NCBI GenBank assembly: GCA_946699065.1
Contig: CAMPDV010000058.1
Location: 558,001-622,000 of the forward strand
Source of the DNA: Loxodes magnus
Taxonomy: Eukaryota > Ciliophora > Karyorelictea > Loxodida > Loxodidae
Direction of reading: 5' to 3'
Length of the DNA: 64,000 bases
The first letter of the stretch is position 1; each line of letters opens with the position of its first letter. Of this stretch, positions 33,606 to 46,798 are shown one piece after another. The notes below the pieces were generated by a model that was given only the letters and a program-made list of their open reading frames with translations, was not told the origin of the DNA and searched no databases. The position numbers and the translations under genes are program-made.

Positions 33606-35610
33606 TATTAATTAAGTAATTATTTGAGGCTTACTTTTCCTTTCTTATTTCAATAATTTTAAATTAACTTTAAGAAAAAATCCTAAAGTTAGTTTTATTT
33701 ATTTTTTCTTCAATTTAAAATTCTTACTATAAAGACATAAAAGCAAAATCTACTTATAAAAAGCTTAGGTTACATCGTAGTTAGAATAAAAAGTAAACTA
33801 TACAAGAACTTAAAGAAGGAAATAGTAAGATTAAATAAATAAGCATTTATCTTAAACTAGTTAATTAGTAATAATTAGATAATAATAAAAATATAAAAAC
33901 ACATATCATTATTAATTAATCTTCAGGTTACTTTCTTTAATTGCTTTGCTTTTATTTAATCAAATTAAAATTTAAGATCACCTGTAGAATATTTGACTAA
34001 CATTTATTAAATTAAAAATTAAGAAATTCAAAGTAAAATAAAATAAGAATCTAGAGATCACTATACTAGTAAAGTAGAAAAATAATTGTTTTAAATAATT
34101 AAGAAATAGAAGCTAAATAATAAAGCTAAACTTAGTTAAAAAAATACTTGCAAGAGTTTAGAATAATTAGTAATTTTGTATAATAGTGGATAATAATAGC
34201 CTCTCATACATAAGTATTTTAAAACTTGTTTCCTAATTAATTTGAAGATTCAACTTTAATACATTTAAATAAGCTTACAGGGGTTATAAAATCCAATTAT
34301 TAGAAATAATAAGTTTACTAATATAAAATTAATTAAAAGAAAATCAACAAATACATATTAAATTTTTGAAATCGTTAATCTAAAATAGCAGCATTAGTTA
34401 ATAACAAGGCTAATATCTAAGTAAATATTATAAATATAAAATTAATTAATTTTAATTAATAAAAAATAAAGCAAATTTATACTAAAACTATAAAAGCTTT
34501 TATTAATTTAAAGAAAAATAAACATCATTATTTATATATCTTTTTGAACTTGAAGCTTCTTGAAATAAACTTAACTAATATCTAATAATTTATATAACTT
34601 AAATAGCATGCTTCTTTAAATAAAGTCTATTTTATTCAAAATAATGCTCATATAGCATCACCGTTAGTAAGTTTATGTATCAAATCAGTCTAAATCTTTG
34701 TTGCTTAATTGAAACAAAATTTATTTGTAAATACTAAAATGGATGATACAATTGTAAATAAGTTTGAATACAAATGAGATATAACTTTTACATAGTAAGC
34801 TACAATGAAAAAAGAAGAAATAATAATAAATTAAGAATAAAAGAAATTTAATTAATAAAATAACTTTAGTTATTATACAAAAGCTACTATACAAAATAAT
34901 TAAGGAACTATATTTTCTAAATTTAGTCTATTAATTTTTACAATTAATAAGAAATTATAAAAATCTATAATATATTCATTAACAAATTAAATAAATAATA
35001 AAAATTATTATTATGCATGGTATAAATATATGAATCAAGAATATTATTTAGTTAAACACTTTTATTCTTTAAGCTAAATATATAAAATTTACAATTCGTT
35101 AATAATTACAGTAAATCTAGAAATTAATAAGGTTTTATTTATAGCAAAAACATAATAAAGGTAGTTATGTAAAAGAATATATCTATAGATATATAAGCTT
35201 TTAATGAAATTTCTTAAAATTAAACAGTTAAGCAATTGAATTAGTATATAAGGCTTAAAGATAATTTATTTAAATTGCTTATCTTAAATAAACTAAGCTA
35301 TTTGTAAATTTAGCTTTAATTTTAGAATTAAGATAGTCTTTCAGCAAGATAATCAAAATAAATTGCATTAATTTCTTATAAATTGTTATTTGAGAATTAA
35401 TTGCTGACAGTGCTAATTACCTTTTTGAATTTGTTTAGTTTATTGAAATTAACTTATTATTATAATATCCAAAACAAGTATTATAAAAAGCTAATTCGCG
35501 AGTAAAATAACCTAGATAAATTGATGTATAAGTGTATTAGAGTGCTAATAAAGACTTGTTAAATAGAAAATAAAATCTAAGTAATTTCAAATTAATTTAT
35601 TATATTAAAT
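33606..35610. other. AT-rich stretch, nothing recognised
   Basis: About 2 kb of very AT-rich DNA with no supported feature. Confidence 0.45.
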
Positions 35611-35615
35611 AAAAA

Positions 35616-36450
35616 ATGGCACCTAAGAAATAATAGACCTCTATTAACGAATACTTGAAAAAATAAGAATAATCTAATTTAATTGAAGAATAGCCTTAAT
35701 AAGATAAAGATTAATAATCTAAGGAATCCTTTGCATAATCAGTTCAGCAAAGGAAATCAAATATCCAATATGACTTGAAAATCAAAGATAAAAAATAGAA
35801 AATTTAGAAAACTTACTAGAAAAATTACTGGAATAATTAAACCTATAATTCCCATCCATAGATGAATCATTAAATAAAATCTAATCGCAAATAGTAATTA
35901 AATTGGAATAAATTGATAAATAATTTAACGAAGTCCCTCAAATGTTCCAATTTCATTTTTCTTAAATTGAATATCAAATAAAGCAACTTTAAGAAAAACA
36001 AGAATAATAACAAGTAATAATTTAAAAATTATAAGATTAATAAGATTAATAATAAAATATCCCAATGGAAATCGAATCGGAATTCTAATAATAAGAAATA
36101 AATAAGATTAATTATTATCGCAAAAAGATTCGGTGCTATTTATGCTAGAAAAATAATTGCTGGAAAAAATGCTGGAAGAAACAAGAAATTGAAAAAATTA
36201 ACAAGTAATAAATATTAGACTAACTTTTCAGAATATGACAAACAAGAACAGGATAAGTATACAGAAAGAAATTCTACAACTCAAGAAACCACGATTTTTA
36301 TAAAAATGGAAGAAGAAACTATAACGATAATTAGTGGATGAGGGAGAGACAAGAATGGCGGACTAATGTAGTCCTACGCAGTCCTTTAGTTCAGGAAAGA
36401 GCAGGAACAAAAACAAGTGAACCCTGGAGCTCTTTTCTAAGACTATAAAC
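35616..36450 (+). pseudogene. ORF1-only element, family C relative, one frame change
   Basis: Starts MAPKKQQTSINEYLKKQEQ, like MASKKQQ of the 29922 gene. After one frame change near 35760-35790 it continues KIENLENLLEKLLEQL and IEYQIKQLQEKQEQQQ (coiled coil), IPMEIESEF, and a knuckle-like CYLCQKNNCWKKC near 36132-36170. There Cys replaces the usual His and the spacing is CX2CX4CX3C, so zinc binding could persist as a four-Cys site. The tail is basic and Arg-rich. A GGACT/AGTCC hairpin (36362-36376) lies near the 3' end. It abuts the duplicated flank of SINE copy 3. Confidence 0.6.
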
Positions 36451-36459
36451 TTAATTTTT

Positions 36460-36855
36460 TTTTAATTATTATAAACTAATTAATTCAAAATTTTTACATC
36501 CTAAATTTAAATTTATCCTTTCAGTGAATATTTAATATATTGTGGCTACTACTAATTAAATGACATTAAAATGTTTTTCGATGATATAAAGCTCTATTTA
36601 TCTAAAATTTTTGATTTATTTTTTCAGCTAATTTATCAACGATTTAATGTTCTTATTTTAGTTTAATTATAATTTAATGAGATTATTATTTTTCTTTATG
36701 CTTTTTACTGTTTCTAACTCTTAGTAAAAGCAAATTAAATTAATTTATTATATTTTATTTTATTATTACCTGTTACAATTAAAAAATATTTCATTTCTTA
36801 ATTTTTTTAATTTTTTGATAAAAGTATTTTTCCATCTACCTTTTAATATATAATT
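36460..36855. repeat. Inverted duplicate of 28193-28585
   Basis: Partner of the repeat described at 28193. The duplication continues through the target-site repeat and the whole SINE to about 37183 and stops there, since the second target-site repeat expected beyond the SINE is absent. That places one duplication breakpoint at the SINE 5' edge. Confidence 0.85.
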
Positions 36856-36870
36856 AAAAATACATACAAA

Positions 36871-37183
36871 TAATTGAAAAGATGGTGGGAGCTGAGAATG
36901 ACCTTCGTGACAACACTTTCTTGTTTTATGGCTAGGAACAAGTTCCTTTCCTGTCGCTGAGAAAGTCCCTGGTCAGAGTCATTTTCTGAAGGGAACGGTG
37001 TCTTTGAGATTATCCGCTCTTGGTAGGGGCTTGAAGCCTGGCTGCTCATAGCGATGGAGCTCCCTAGCAGCTGTGCCTGGAGCACAACAGGATATCCCCT
37101 TTATTCCATAAAAAGAGAGCGTCGGGTCGTGCAATCGGAAAGGAGTTTCCGGTCCAAAAACTTTTTGTAGTTGAAATTAATTA
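36871..37183 (-). mobile_element. Structured GC-rich SINE, copy 3, one target-site repeat lost
   Basis: Same element as 27865-28177, inverted, with the inner target-site repeat AAAAATACATACAAA kept at 36856-36870 and the outer one missing. The first hairpin has changed together on both sides (CGGAAA/TTTCCG, one pair longer than in copy 1), which supports a real stem. The frame 36843-37085 is not a protein gene. It directly truncates the unknown gene at 37195. Confidence 0.85.
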
Positions 37184-37194
37184 ATTAAATCCTT

Positions 37195-37690
37195 CCTTGT
37201 AGCAAATTTAAGGAAGAATAGATCAAAAAGGATATTTTCAATTCTATATACTGTAAGCTAAAGCAACTCTAATTAATCAAACAATTTGATGGAAATAAAG
37301 CAACAACTTCAACATAAAATATTCTCTACTCAAAAACAATGATATGATGATACTACAAGCGGCTAGGGCATAAAATACAGAATAACTTCTAATTTCAATA
37401 AAAATAAAAGAGAATATTAGAAAAATAATGTTTAGATATTTTTAAAATATACAGCACAAGAGAAAATTTACTTATGAAAAAATAATCCAAATAAACAAAA
37501 AAACTTCTTAAATTTATTAAGCAATAATGAGCTTAAAGAAATATTGGGATTTGAATTATAGGAATAAATCAAAAAAAGCAATCTAAAATCTATCAAAACT
37601 CATGACAGTGAAGATCCAAACAATTTTGAGGTGCCGCTATTTTCATACAATGAACTAATATATGGTAAACAAAATAAAGATAACAGGTGA
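37195..37690 (+). pseudogene. Unknown protein, three-copy family, copy 2 (5' truncated)
   Basis: Begins abruptly next to SINE copy 3, at a position corresponding to mid-gene of 4900-5514 (AGCAAATTTAAGGAAGAATAG against GCAAATTTAATGAAGAATCT). After an indel, TAQEKIYLWKNNPNKQKNFL leads to a well-formed C-terminus with ELKEILGFELQEQIKK, HDSEDPNNFEV and FSYNELIYGKQNKDNR, then TGA 37688-37690. The C-terminal block recurs at the end of the window (63840-64000). It lacks its N-terminal half. Function is not recognised. Confidence 0.5.
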
Positions 37691-39480
37691 CGCCTCAATA
37701 ATAAATTATGGTATATTATATTATAATCGATTGGATTTGCTTAAATCAGATAATTAAAGCGATGATTTATATTAATTTTTAACTAAGTAATGCAATTACA
37801 TATTAAACTTATAATTTTATAAAAAATTTTCTTAATAAGGTTATTATTACTTAAATGCTTTTTATTATAGCAAGTAATTATAAAAAAATAATAATAAATA
37901 TCCTTAAATTTACTATAGAATTACATCACTAGATATCTTTTAATGATAAAGTTTATGATATATATCAAATTGCCTTTTTATAATTATTATGAATATTATT
38001 TATTTTCTTTTATTTTATCATTTAATAAGTTTATGGTTTATTTAATTAATGTATATGAATTACTTCTCCTTTCTACTTTCCTAGTTTCTTATAGAAAAAT
38101 AAATTAAAGAGGTTTCTATGTTTTTATTTTTTCTAAGTGGCTAGAAATTTATTATAATCTGAATAAAATTTATAAATAATTTGCTGCTAAATAACATTTT
38201 AAATTTTGATATTTTATATAATTATACTTAGCTTAACTTTAAGTAAAGATAATATCTACAGTCATTATAACCATTCATTAACTAAAGCATTTCTATTCAA
38301 ATTTTTCAATTACCTAAATTTTCGTATTTTCTAGTTTACTTATTTTAATTAACTTTAATAGCCAATTTTTATTTTTAGTGTTTATCTTTTTTCAACTTAG
38401 TTATTTTCACGCTTTTTGTTTAAAATCTCCAAACAAAATGTTAAAACAATTTGACAAAAGTTTAAATAGAGAAAGTATGAAATAACAGTATATGCTTAGT
38501 TGCTTTAGTTGTTAATTAAAACTTTTATTGAGAAGTTAGCTATTAATCTTATTATTTAGTAAATTTTCAAAGGAAATCAAATCTAAAGAGATTTTATGTT
38601 TAAAATAATATTTTAAAATTTATTAAGCATCAATCTTCAAGTTAAAACATAAACATTATATTATAATTTAAAAATTAGACTTTACCCTTTTAATGGTATT
38701 TATTGAGATAATCTAATCTTTAAGCAAATACTAAAGCCATTTATAAACATTTCTAAGTTAAATTCTTTTAAAAAATGTTCCCATTAATTTTTTAGATTTA
38801 AATGCTTATTGTATTTTTTTATGTGATATTAAATTTTAGGTAGCTTAAATTTAATTCATCAATATATTTAAATTTTATATCTATCTTGCGTAAATAATAA
38901 TTTTACTTACTAAAAGTGTTTATAAAAAGAAATCTTAATTTTTATTTATTTTACAAGTTCAGATAAATTCATATAAATCTATCTTCTAAAAACTCAATCT
39001 TAAAAAAAGCATTCAATTGTTTCACTTTCAGTATCTATCTACTGTAATTTTATTTAATTTTAACTATTTAAAATTAAATATTAATTTTTATAATTTTACT
39101 TTTATTTTAATAATTATCCTGCTTTATGAAAGTTATCTAGTGATGCTTATTAGCTTAAATTATTTATATTAAATAGCTTTATATTTTTATTAACAAGTAT
39201 ATAACTTTTTTATGTTTAAGATATTATTTTTTAATTTTTTATTTACAATAAGAAAAAAGTTCCACATCCGGGACTCGAACCCGGGTCTTTCGGGTGAAAG
39301 CCGAATATCCTAACCAGCTAGACTAATGTGGAGTTATTAATTCTTTCTACATTTGTTTAAAAGATAAAAGTGAAGTAAAAATTTAAAATAATAGAGAACT
39401 TAATTTATACCCTTTTAATTAATTTTACTTTTATCAATCAAATATAATTTTTAGAAAATGTTTAAGTTAATTTTACTTAA
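37555..39480. repeat. Inverted duplicate of 62510-64000 (continues past window end)
   Basis: Long diverged inverted repeat whose outer arm runs off the right edge of the window. Landmarks in both arms are ATAGGAATAAATCAA, ACTCATGACAGTGAAGATCC, GCTTAGTTGCTTTAG-like AT-rich text, the complete tRNA-Glu, and TCTACATTTGTTTAAAAGATAAAAGTG. Between the gene remnant (to 37690) and the tRNA (39261) lies about 1.5 kb of AT-rich DNA without a recognisable gene. Confidence 0.8.
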
Positions 39481-40870
39481 TATTTTCCTTGACTCCTTTA
39501 AATTTGTTTTAATATTTAAGTTTTAGTTTTTGTATTTATACCTTAAGATACCTTTAGATTTATTTATTATATTTAATCAATAAATTATTAATTTTTAGAA
39601 TTTTAAATCTTTTTCTTAATAAAATGATAAAGTATTAAAACTAAGGAAGCTATCTATGATAAACTGCGAAAGATTAGATTTTTGATAGCAACTAAATATT
39701 TATATAAATAGCATAATATTTGGATATATACTTATTCATCATATGAAAAGGGTATAAAGTAAAATAGTTAAATTTATCAATAAATATTAGAACTTAGTTA
39801 TTATAAATATAGACAAGGATAGTGTGTACAAATACATTTATTAGACAGAATTTTCTAATTATTTACCTAGTTATTTTATTCTTAGATATTACTATAAAGA
39901 CCATAGTAATTTATAAAAAATAAATAAAAAGAAAAGCTTTAAATAGAAGATTCATATATAGAAGAATAAAATTTGCATTTATTGAAAATTAAAACTTATC
40001 TTCGAATATCATTCTATTTTTGAGTTTTTTCCAATTTTATTTTATTTATATTTGATGTGAGAAATTAAATTATATAAATTAGAAGAAAAGCTAACTAATT
40101 AAAAATTCAATTAAAATAAGATAAACGAAATTAAAAAAGGGGAAATTATAAATTCCTGGATTGTATCATCCTAAAATAAGAAAATAATTGTGAAATTTAT
40201 GAAGGTTAAAGTTAACCTTAAATTGGTATAGTTCATTTGCACTATAAATAACTTAAAGTATATAAGAGCTTTATTCTAGATGAATTGGAAAAACTTAAGA
40301 GAGGTATAAGAAATAATTTGATCGTTCTTCTTTTAAAATAATTATGATATAAATAATCTAAATTACCTTTTATTATTTTCCTTACTTGATATTAATAAGA
40401 AAATAGACAACATCCTTCTTCGTAATAAAGATTATTTTAGCGGCTTTAAATCATACATTTCTAAGAAATATACAAAATTTTTGATGATATTGTGGAAAAT
40501 AAAACAGAGAGTAAATATAAAAATAATTTTTAAGATTATTAAGTTATTATTAAGATCTAAATAAGCTAATTTATAATTAAAAATTAAAAAATTGATAAAC
40601 AGTAGCAAATGCATTTATTTCAAAAGCTTTGAATTAATATCTATTAGAAAGACTTTAAATAATTTAATGTAATAGATATAAACAAATATAAGAGAGACAG
40701 TTAAAATGCTTGCATTAATAAGAAAATTTGAGATTTTTTTAATTTAATCCTTTGCAGCTAAATTTGTTTGCTGGTTATTTAAATAAAGAATTTAAATAAT
40801 TTTAGTTGAAATATAGTAATTAATTTTAGATTAAATATAAAAGTTAAAAAGGAATTTTTTTTATTTTTAG
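39025..40870. repeat. Segmental duplication with 5545-7760, direct
   Basis: Partner of the repeat at 5545. This copy keeps the intact tRNA and the SINE-free site (AAGTATATAACTTTTTTATG near 39195-39214), which shows the pre-insertion sequence. The 60-codon frame at 40432-40614 has a degraded counterpart in the other copy and is not supported as a gene. Confidence 0.8.
39261..39332 (-). tRNA. tRNA-Glu (anticodon TTC)
   Basis: A 72-nt minus-strand cloverleaf, identical to that at 62630-62701. The acceptor stem pairs TCCACAT with ATGTGGA; the anticodon arm is TTCGG-CTTTCAC-CCGAA with anticodon TTC; the T arm is CCCGGGTTCGAGTCCCGG with a perfect B-box. It has no intron and no encoded CCA. A T6 run just beyond its 3' end (39253-39258) fits Pol III termination. 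It decodes GAA/GAG and travels within two different segmental duplications. Confidence 0.97.
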
Positions 40871-42109
40871 GATGTTTTTGTTTTTTATGCAATTGAACGA
40901 ATAGGGATTTCTAATTCTAGATTTTGGTTGTAGATTCTAAATTTTTTGAATAAGCGTAAAAAAATATTTTTTTAATGTTATTACACATAATTTATAAAAT
41001 TTTAAAAATGATACCCCTGTTATATATTTTAATTATAAACTCACTAAAAATAATCAAAAAATTATAAATAAAAAGTTAGATTCATAATTTTCTATATATA
41101 ATATGATTTAAAAAATAATAAATTGTAAACATAAGATTTTATTATTAATTCTTAATCTTTTCATTAATTATTTTATTTATAAATAGAATATAATATTTTC
41201 TTCATTTTCTCTATTTATCTCCAATTTTTAAAATAAAAAATAATAAAAATATTAAAAATTCTTTATGTACATCTCATCTTATAATATTAAATATATTTTA
41301 AAAGAATCAGTTTTGCACAATTTTTATTGGGAAAAATACTTTAATATGTAAATTTTTTGAAAAATGAAAATTTAAAATATTAAGGCAAAAATTGAATATC
41401 TTTAAACTAATAAATTTAAAAGCAATTTTAATTTAATAATTCAACTAAAACTTATTGTAGAATTGCATGAAAACATAAAATAATTTATGAGTAAGTTTTT
41501 ATGTTTAAATATTTCATTCTAATTTAAGGGAATCTTAGGAAGATTAAAAGAAAAGTAGCAATATGTAATTTTTTATAATTATTTATATATAAGAATTTAT
41601 TTAATTTAAATTAATAAAATTTTATTAATTATTATATTTTTATTCAATTTATGCTTTTTCTCTTTTTTATTAATTTTATTTATTCTGATTGAATAAAGCA
41701 AAATATTATACTATTAATTCATCTAGCAAAAATTAAAAAAAGGATATTAAGAACTATTTTTTCAATCGCAATTAAAAATATCGTTCTTTATAATTTTATA
41801 TCATTAATAGATAAGCATATGCAAAAAATATTCGTTATTTTACAACTTAAAATGAATATTTTATACTTTAATTTTAACAACTTCATTATACTAATGAATT
41901 TATTCTATTTCCATTTCATTTAGATTTTAACCTTAAAATCATTAAAAATTTTAATTTTCTAAATTATTTAAATTTTATAAAGTTTAAACTCACCAATATC
42001 TATTAAATATCTATAATTAAAATTTTTAATTAAATTATTAATACGATATAATCAATAAAAATACCAAAAGAATAAGAAGGAATCAAGAAAAACATAAAAT
42101 TAGATAAAA
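40871..42109. other. AT-rich stretch, nothing recognised
   Basis: Uniformly AT-rich, with no supported feature before the family C element. Confidence 0.45.
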
Positions 42110-42972
42110 AAGTTAAAAAAAGTTAAGAAGCTTTGTTAAAGCCTTAGTAGTCAGCCATCTGACCTATTCTATCAGCTTGTCTCCATTAGTTTGTCTTGAA
42201 TTTCTACTAGGCTTAGTTAGGCGGTGCTGCACTTCATTAGCGCACCATCCTTTAATATTCTGAAAGTTTTCATCTTGCATGTAGCGTTCCTAATTATTTC
42301 TCCAAGGATTAAGATTTGAATTAAAGAATTTTTTTCTATAAATTTTTCCGCTTTATGTTGGATATATCCTAAATAATTTTCTAAAAATATCTTATTTATT
42401 CTTTCTTTAAATTTCGCTTAGTTAGTAGCGGTATTTTCATTGGTGTTATTTATTGCACACGTAGCATTTTATTCTTCTTTTAACCTATTATTCCTATAAC
42501 ACTTATTTAATTTAAATTTACTACTTATTTTAAATAAACGTTTACTGTTTATTTTAATTTGAGGCTTCATTTTCTATTTCCATAGGATCTGATTAATTCT
42601 GTTAAAACGAAAATGTCGTAACCTGAATTTATTATTAAATTTAAAGAATTCTTTGTTCCAGTTTGTCTTCTATTTCTTATGATTATTAATATTGTTTCTC
42701 AAGTAAAGACGTTATTAGTTTTTCTAGTTTTTCTACTTTATCAGTGAGGTATCTATTTTTAAACATAAACTCTTTTAATGACTTAGGTAATATTTCTATT
42801 TGAGTTTGTGTCGGAAGTTTTTTTAATTCTGGATTTCCAAGTGGTTAATGTTTGTCATATCAATCGTATTTCTCACTTTCGCTCATTGTAATTATTTCTC
42901 TTTTTTATTTTTTAGAGAATTTTCCTGTTTAAATGTTTTGTTCAAAGTTCTGTTATTTCTTAGAAGCCATTT
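42110..42972 (-). mobile_element. ORF1-only retroelement, family C, copy 2
   Basis: Inverted near-identical copy of 29918-30770. Its ORF1 starts at ATG 42970 (MASKKQQNFEQ), keeps the same frame and the DPMEIE plus CYVCNKQHQWKYC block, and lacks a closing TGA inside the element. The few differences are mostly single substitutions (e.g. the equivalent of QSS becomes QQS-like text near 42680). The flanks differ from copy 1, so the two are separate insertions and not one larger duplication. Confidence 0.75.
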
Positions 42973-45900
42973 TATACATATATTAATTAAATAAATTAAA
43001 TAGGAAAGTTAAATGATTTGTATTTTAACAAAATTGCAAATGCTATATAAATATTTAACACTGAATTAAGTTGTAAATTCCAATTAATAACTTTTTAATT
43101 TCTTATTTATATTTTTATTCCTTAATCATTTAATATACCTAATTTCAGATTTAAAAATATAATTTTTAATTAAAATAAATAAAAATCATCAAATAATTAT
43201 AGCCTCTTAAAATTCTAACTAAATCTAGTATAGAAATTTAAGAAGATCTTTAATTATCTCAAATTAAAATCTTATACTAAATTAAGTTTATACAGACTTT
43301 AGCGTATTGAAGAAAATTTAGATTAATACAACAAAAAAATTATCACAATTTACTTTATTCTGAACAAATTAGAAGAAATAGGATAAGTATAAGCTAATAC
43401 TGAAAAGATTTCGGAAATTTGTAACAAAATACCATCAAATCAATTTATTAAAAAATAAAGAAGAAAATTAGGTTAGATTCTTATTTTTCATAAAGAAGAA
43501 AGATAATTTAAAGCTTTTTTTTTGCGAAAATATATGAAACAAGCAAAAAGAATGCTTAATTTTCTTTAGAAAAAAAATATGGAAGTGCATTTTTATTTCA
43601 CTTGAGACAGAAGGTTATCCGAGAAAAATAATATAAAATTCAAAAGAATATAGAATTACTTGTAATAGCGTGAAATAAAATTAGATAATGTTGGGTCTAA
43701 CCAGAAAAGCGATGCAAAAGAAAATAAGCTGAAAAATTAAATTATAGCTATAGTCGAATGAAATTTGCATTTCTTTTTATGAAAAATATTTATTTTTTAA
43801 TTGGATTAAGTAGTGAAATCATGTATTGTGATATCCCTCTAGTAAAATTAAAAAAATAATTTTTATTACTATTTTTCAAGGTTAATTAATAAAAAAATTA
43901 TTTCTTTATCGAAAGTTTTAAAAGCAAAAATATTTTATTTGTTTTATTTTGGAATATTTTATTCTTTTGTTTTTATCTTAATTTAAAATGAAGAAATTTT
44001 ATTCATTTAAGTAAAAAAATATAAAATAGCTTTCATTTAAAAATATTTGATAAATCTAAAATGTCTTTTAGACTTGTTTAAATTAGTTTTTATTATTTTT
44101 TTAATTTTTAGTAATAAAAAAGTGTTTATTTTTCTTTATAATAATAAGTTACAATAAATAATTTACAAGTATGTAAAATGATTTATATTATATTAATATA
44201 ATTTAAAGCTTTATATTCTAAAATTTAATATTATATTCTAAAAATTCAATACTAAATATGCTAATTTTGATAATTATAGATATAAAACAATTATAATTTA
44301 GTTTGTAATTTATAAAAATTTGATAATTGTTTTTAAGTTTATATCTTATAAAATAATTATTTCTAGAAAAATATATTCCTAATTATTTTTTAGTCCCTAT
44401 TTAATTAAACATTTGTATATATTTATTTTATTAAGATTTTTATTTAATAGAATTAAATATCTCAGCAACGTTCTTCTCTGTATTTTTATTGCAAAAATTG
44501 AATTTTGTAATTATTGGTGTTCTAATAAATTTTATTATTTACTCTTAAATAATAATTTAGACTTAATTCCCTGGTACTTAAAAAGAATTTATGATTACTA
44601 TATCTAAACTTTATTATCATGATGAAGAGGATTTAATAATTATTTTTCTTAAATTTATTAACTTTAAATATTTCATTCATAATAAGTAATTTATGTCTAG
44701 TTATATTTTTAAGGTTCTTTGATGTGATTAAATTTAATATTTTAATTAATTAATTAACTTAATTTATATGATTGTTCTTGTAAAGAATAATTAAGTTCTA
44801 AAGTCTGCAATATAAGCTGTATAATTGTTTAATAATAATACTAATAATATTTTAAAATCACTATAATATTCTCTTTAAGGTTGTTGATTTATTTTTACTA
44901 AATTAGTTTTTCTACAATCATTTTTAATCCAATAAAATTTAGATTATACACTATGCTTTTTATTTTATTTTTGTTAAAATGAAATGTATATAAACTCTGA
45001 CTTGTATAAGTATTCTTAAAATTTATTTATTTTTTAACTTTTTAAATTATATTTATTTCTTTAATTGATATTATTAATAAGAAGCACTTTAACTTTTTTA
45101 GATAAAATCAAACTTTATATCCCTATTTTCTCATTATTCATAATTTAAGATTTTTATTTATCATTTTTTCATTTTTATTTTTTCATTTAATTTAAGAAAA
45201 CCAAATCTTATCATATCTCTTAAGGTATTACAAGCATATGGAAAAATAAATTTAGCTCAATTTAAATTATGGGAGATGGAGATGAGATAAAGCTTAGACA
45301 TAACTTATTTTTACATTTTTAGCTCAAATAAGTTTTTACATTTAGATCTTAAATTTAAAAAATTTTAAGTTAATAAACCTAAAAAATAATTCATCATTAT
45401 CAAATACTACTAATAATACTATTTTATATGAATAAAGAAATTATCTAATTACACAATTATAAATAGTTATAAATGGAAAATAATAATAATAGATTTAAGC
45501 ATCTCTGTGATTTGAGTATTTGGTATATAACTGCTTAATTATGTTGAATTTAATATGTGAATTATGCTTAATACAAAATTTTTCTTCAAACGCTCCAAAT
45601 GCTCCTTGTCAATTTTTTCTTATAAAGGTAATTGAAAAATTTCTTCTTAAAACTTTTCTTTCCCGTTTTAGTAATTAATTGATTCCCCGTTTTTCAACTT
45701 GAGCATTTTCATTTTTCCTTAATTAATTCTTTATGAAGAATTATAAATAATTTATATAATTAGGAGTTAGGTGCTTGAAAGTTCTAATTGATGTAATTTT
45801 AATAATAAAGATGAATGATAATTTTAAATAGAATACACAAAATATAAAATCACTCCATGTCATTTAAGGTTATCGATAATAAAACTCCTAAATGATAGAG

Positions 45901-46798
45901 ATTATAATTTAATAGATTTATAATCCTACTCTATTTCAATTATTAAGCTATATATTTGACTTATCTAAATAATCTTAAATATTCCTAAGATTATCGGTCA
46001 TTCATTATATAAATTTAAAGTTTATATCTCTTTGATATATAAGTGTAAGCAATCTTAATAAATTTATCTAAATTCTTGCTAATAAACTTTATCTAGAGAT
46101 TAATTGATTAAGGAAATATTTACAGCTTGAGAAAAATAAATTTAATATTAAGCACTACAATGATAATAATAAATCAATAATTTATATCTTTTGCTAAAAA
46201 TGCTTATATTATAAATTTGATATAATTATTGCAAGTAGCTATTAAAATCTATTAATTATTATTAGATTGATATACTTAAAACTTTGCTTGGCTAATATAA
46301 TATTCCAAGTTGCACTTACTAATCTTTATTATTTATGTTGATTCCCGAAGTTAGAGAAAAGTTTAATTTAGCATTAGTAGTAAATTAGTTATCAGCTTTT
46401 TTGTTCTATTAGTTATAAAGCACTTAAAAATAATACAATTTCCCTTATTAAATTTGCAAAATGATAAGCATAAATGTTCTTTTTAGCTAATAGAGATACT
46501 TTATAAAATAATTTTTATAGATCCTTATTAATTTTTAGATGCTTATTATATTCACTTAATCTTATCTTTTATAAACCTACAATATTAAATCACTAATTTA
46601 TGCATCAAAAATTACTTGATAGACAAAAAAGTTCTTATAAAAAGAGATGTTTAGTTCTTCTTGGTGTCTCATCAATTAAATACACTTAATAGAAATAAAT
46701 AATTAAGAATTGAAAGTGATTATTTTACTATCTAATGATATTAAGTCTAAGGAATTTATTTAAATTATGTGTACAATTTTTATAAATTAAATTTAAAT
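42973..46798. other. AT-rich stretch, nothing recognised
   Basis: About 3.8 kb. The 64-codon frame at 44413-44607 is hydrophobic but has no relative and sits in ordinary AT-rich DNA. The last few hundred bases should hold the promoter of the pseudokinase gene, but I cannot point to a specific element. Confidence 0.45.

Noticed and set aside
44413..44607. 64-codon hydrophobic ORF
   Set aside because: No motif or relative; long frames rich in Leu/Ile/Phe are expected by chance in such AT-rich sequence.
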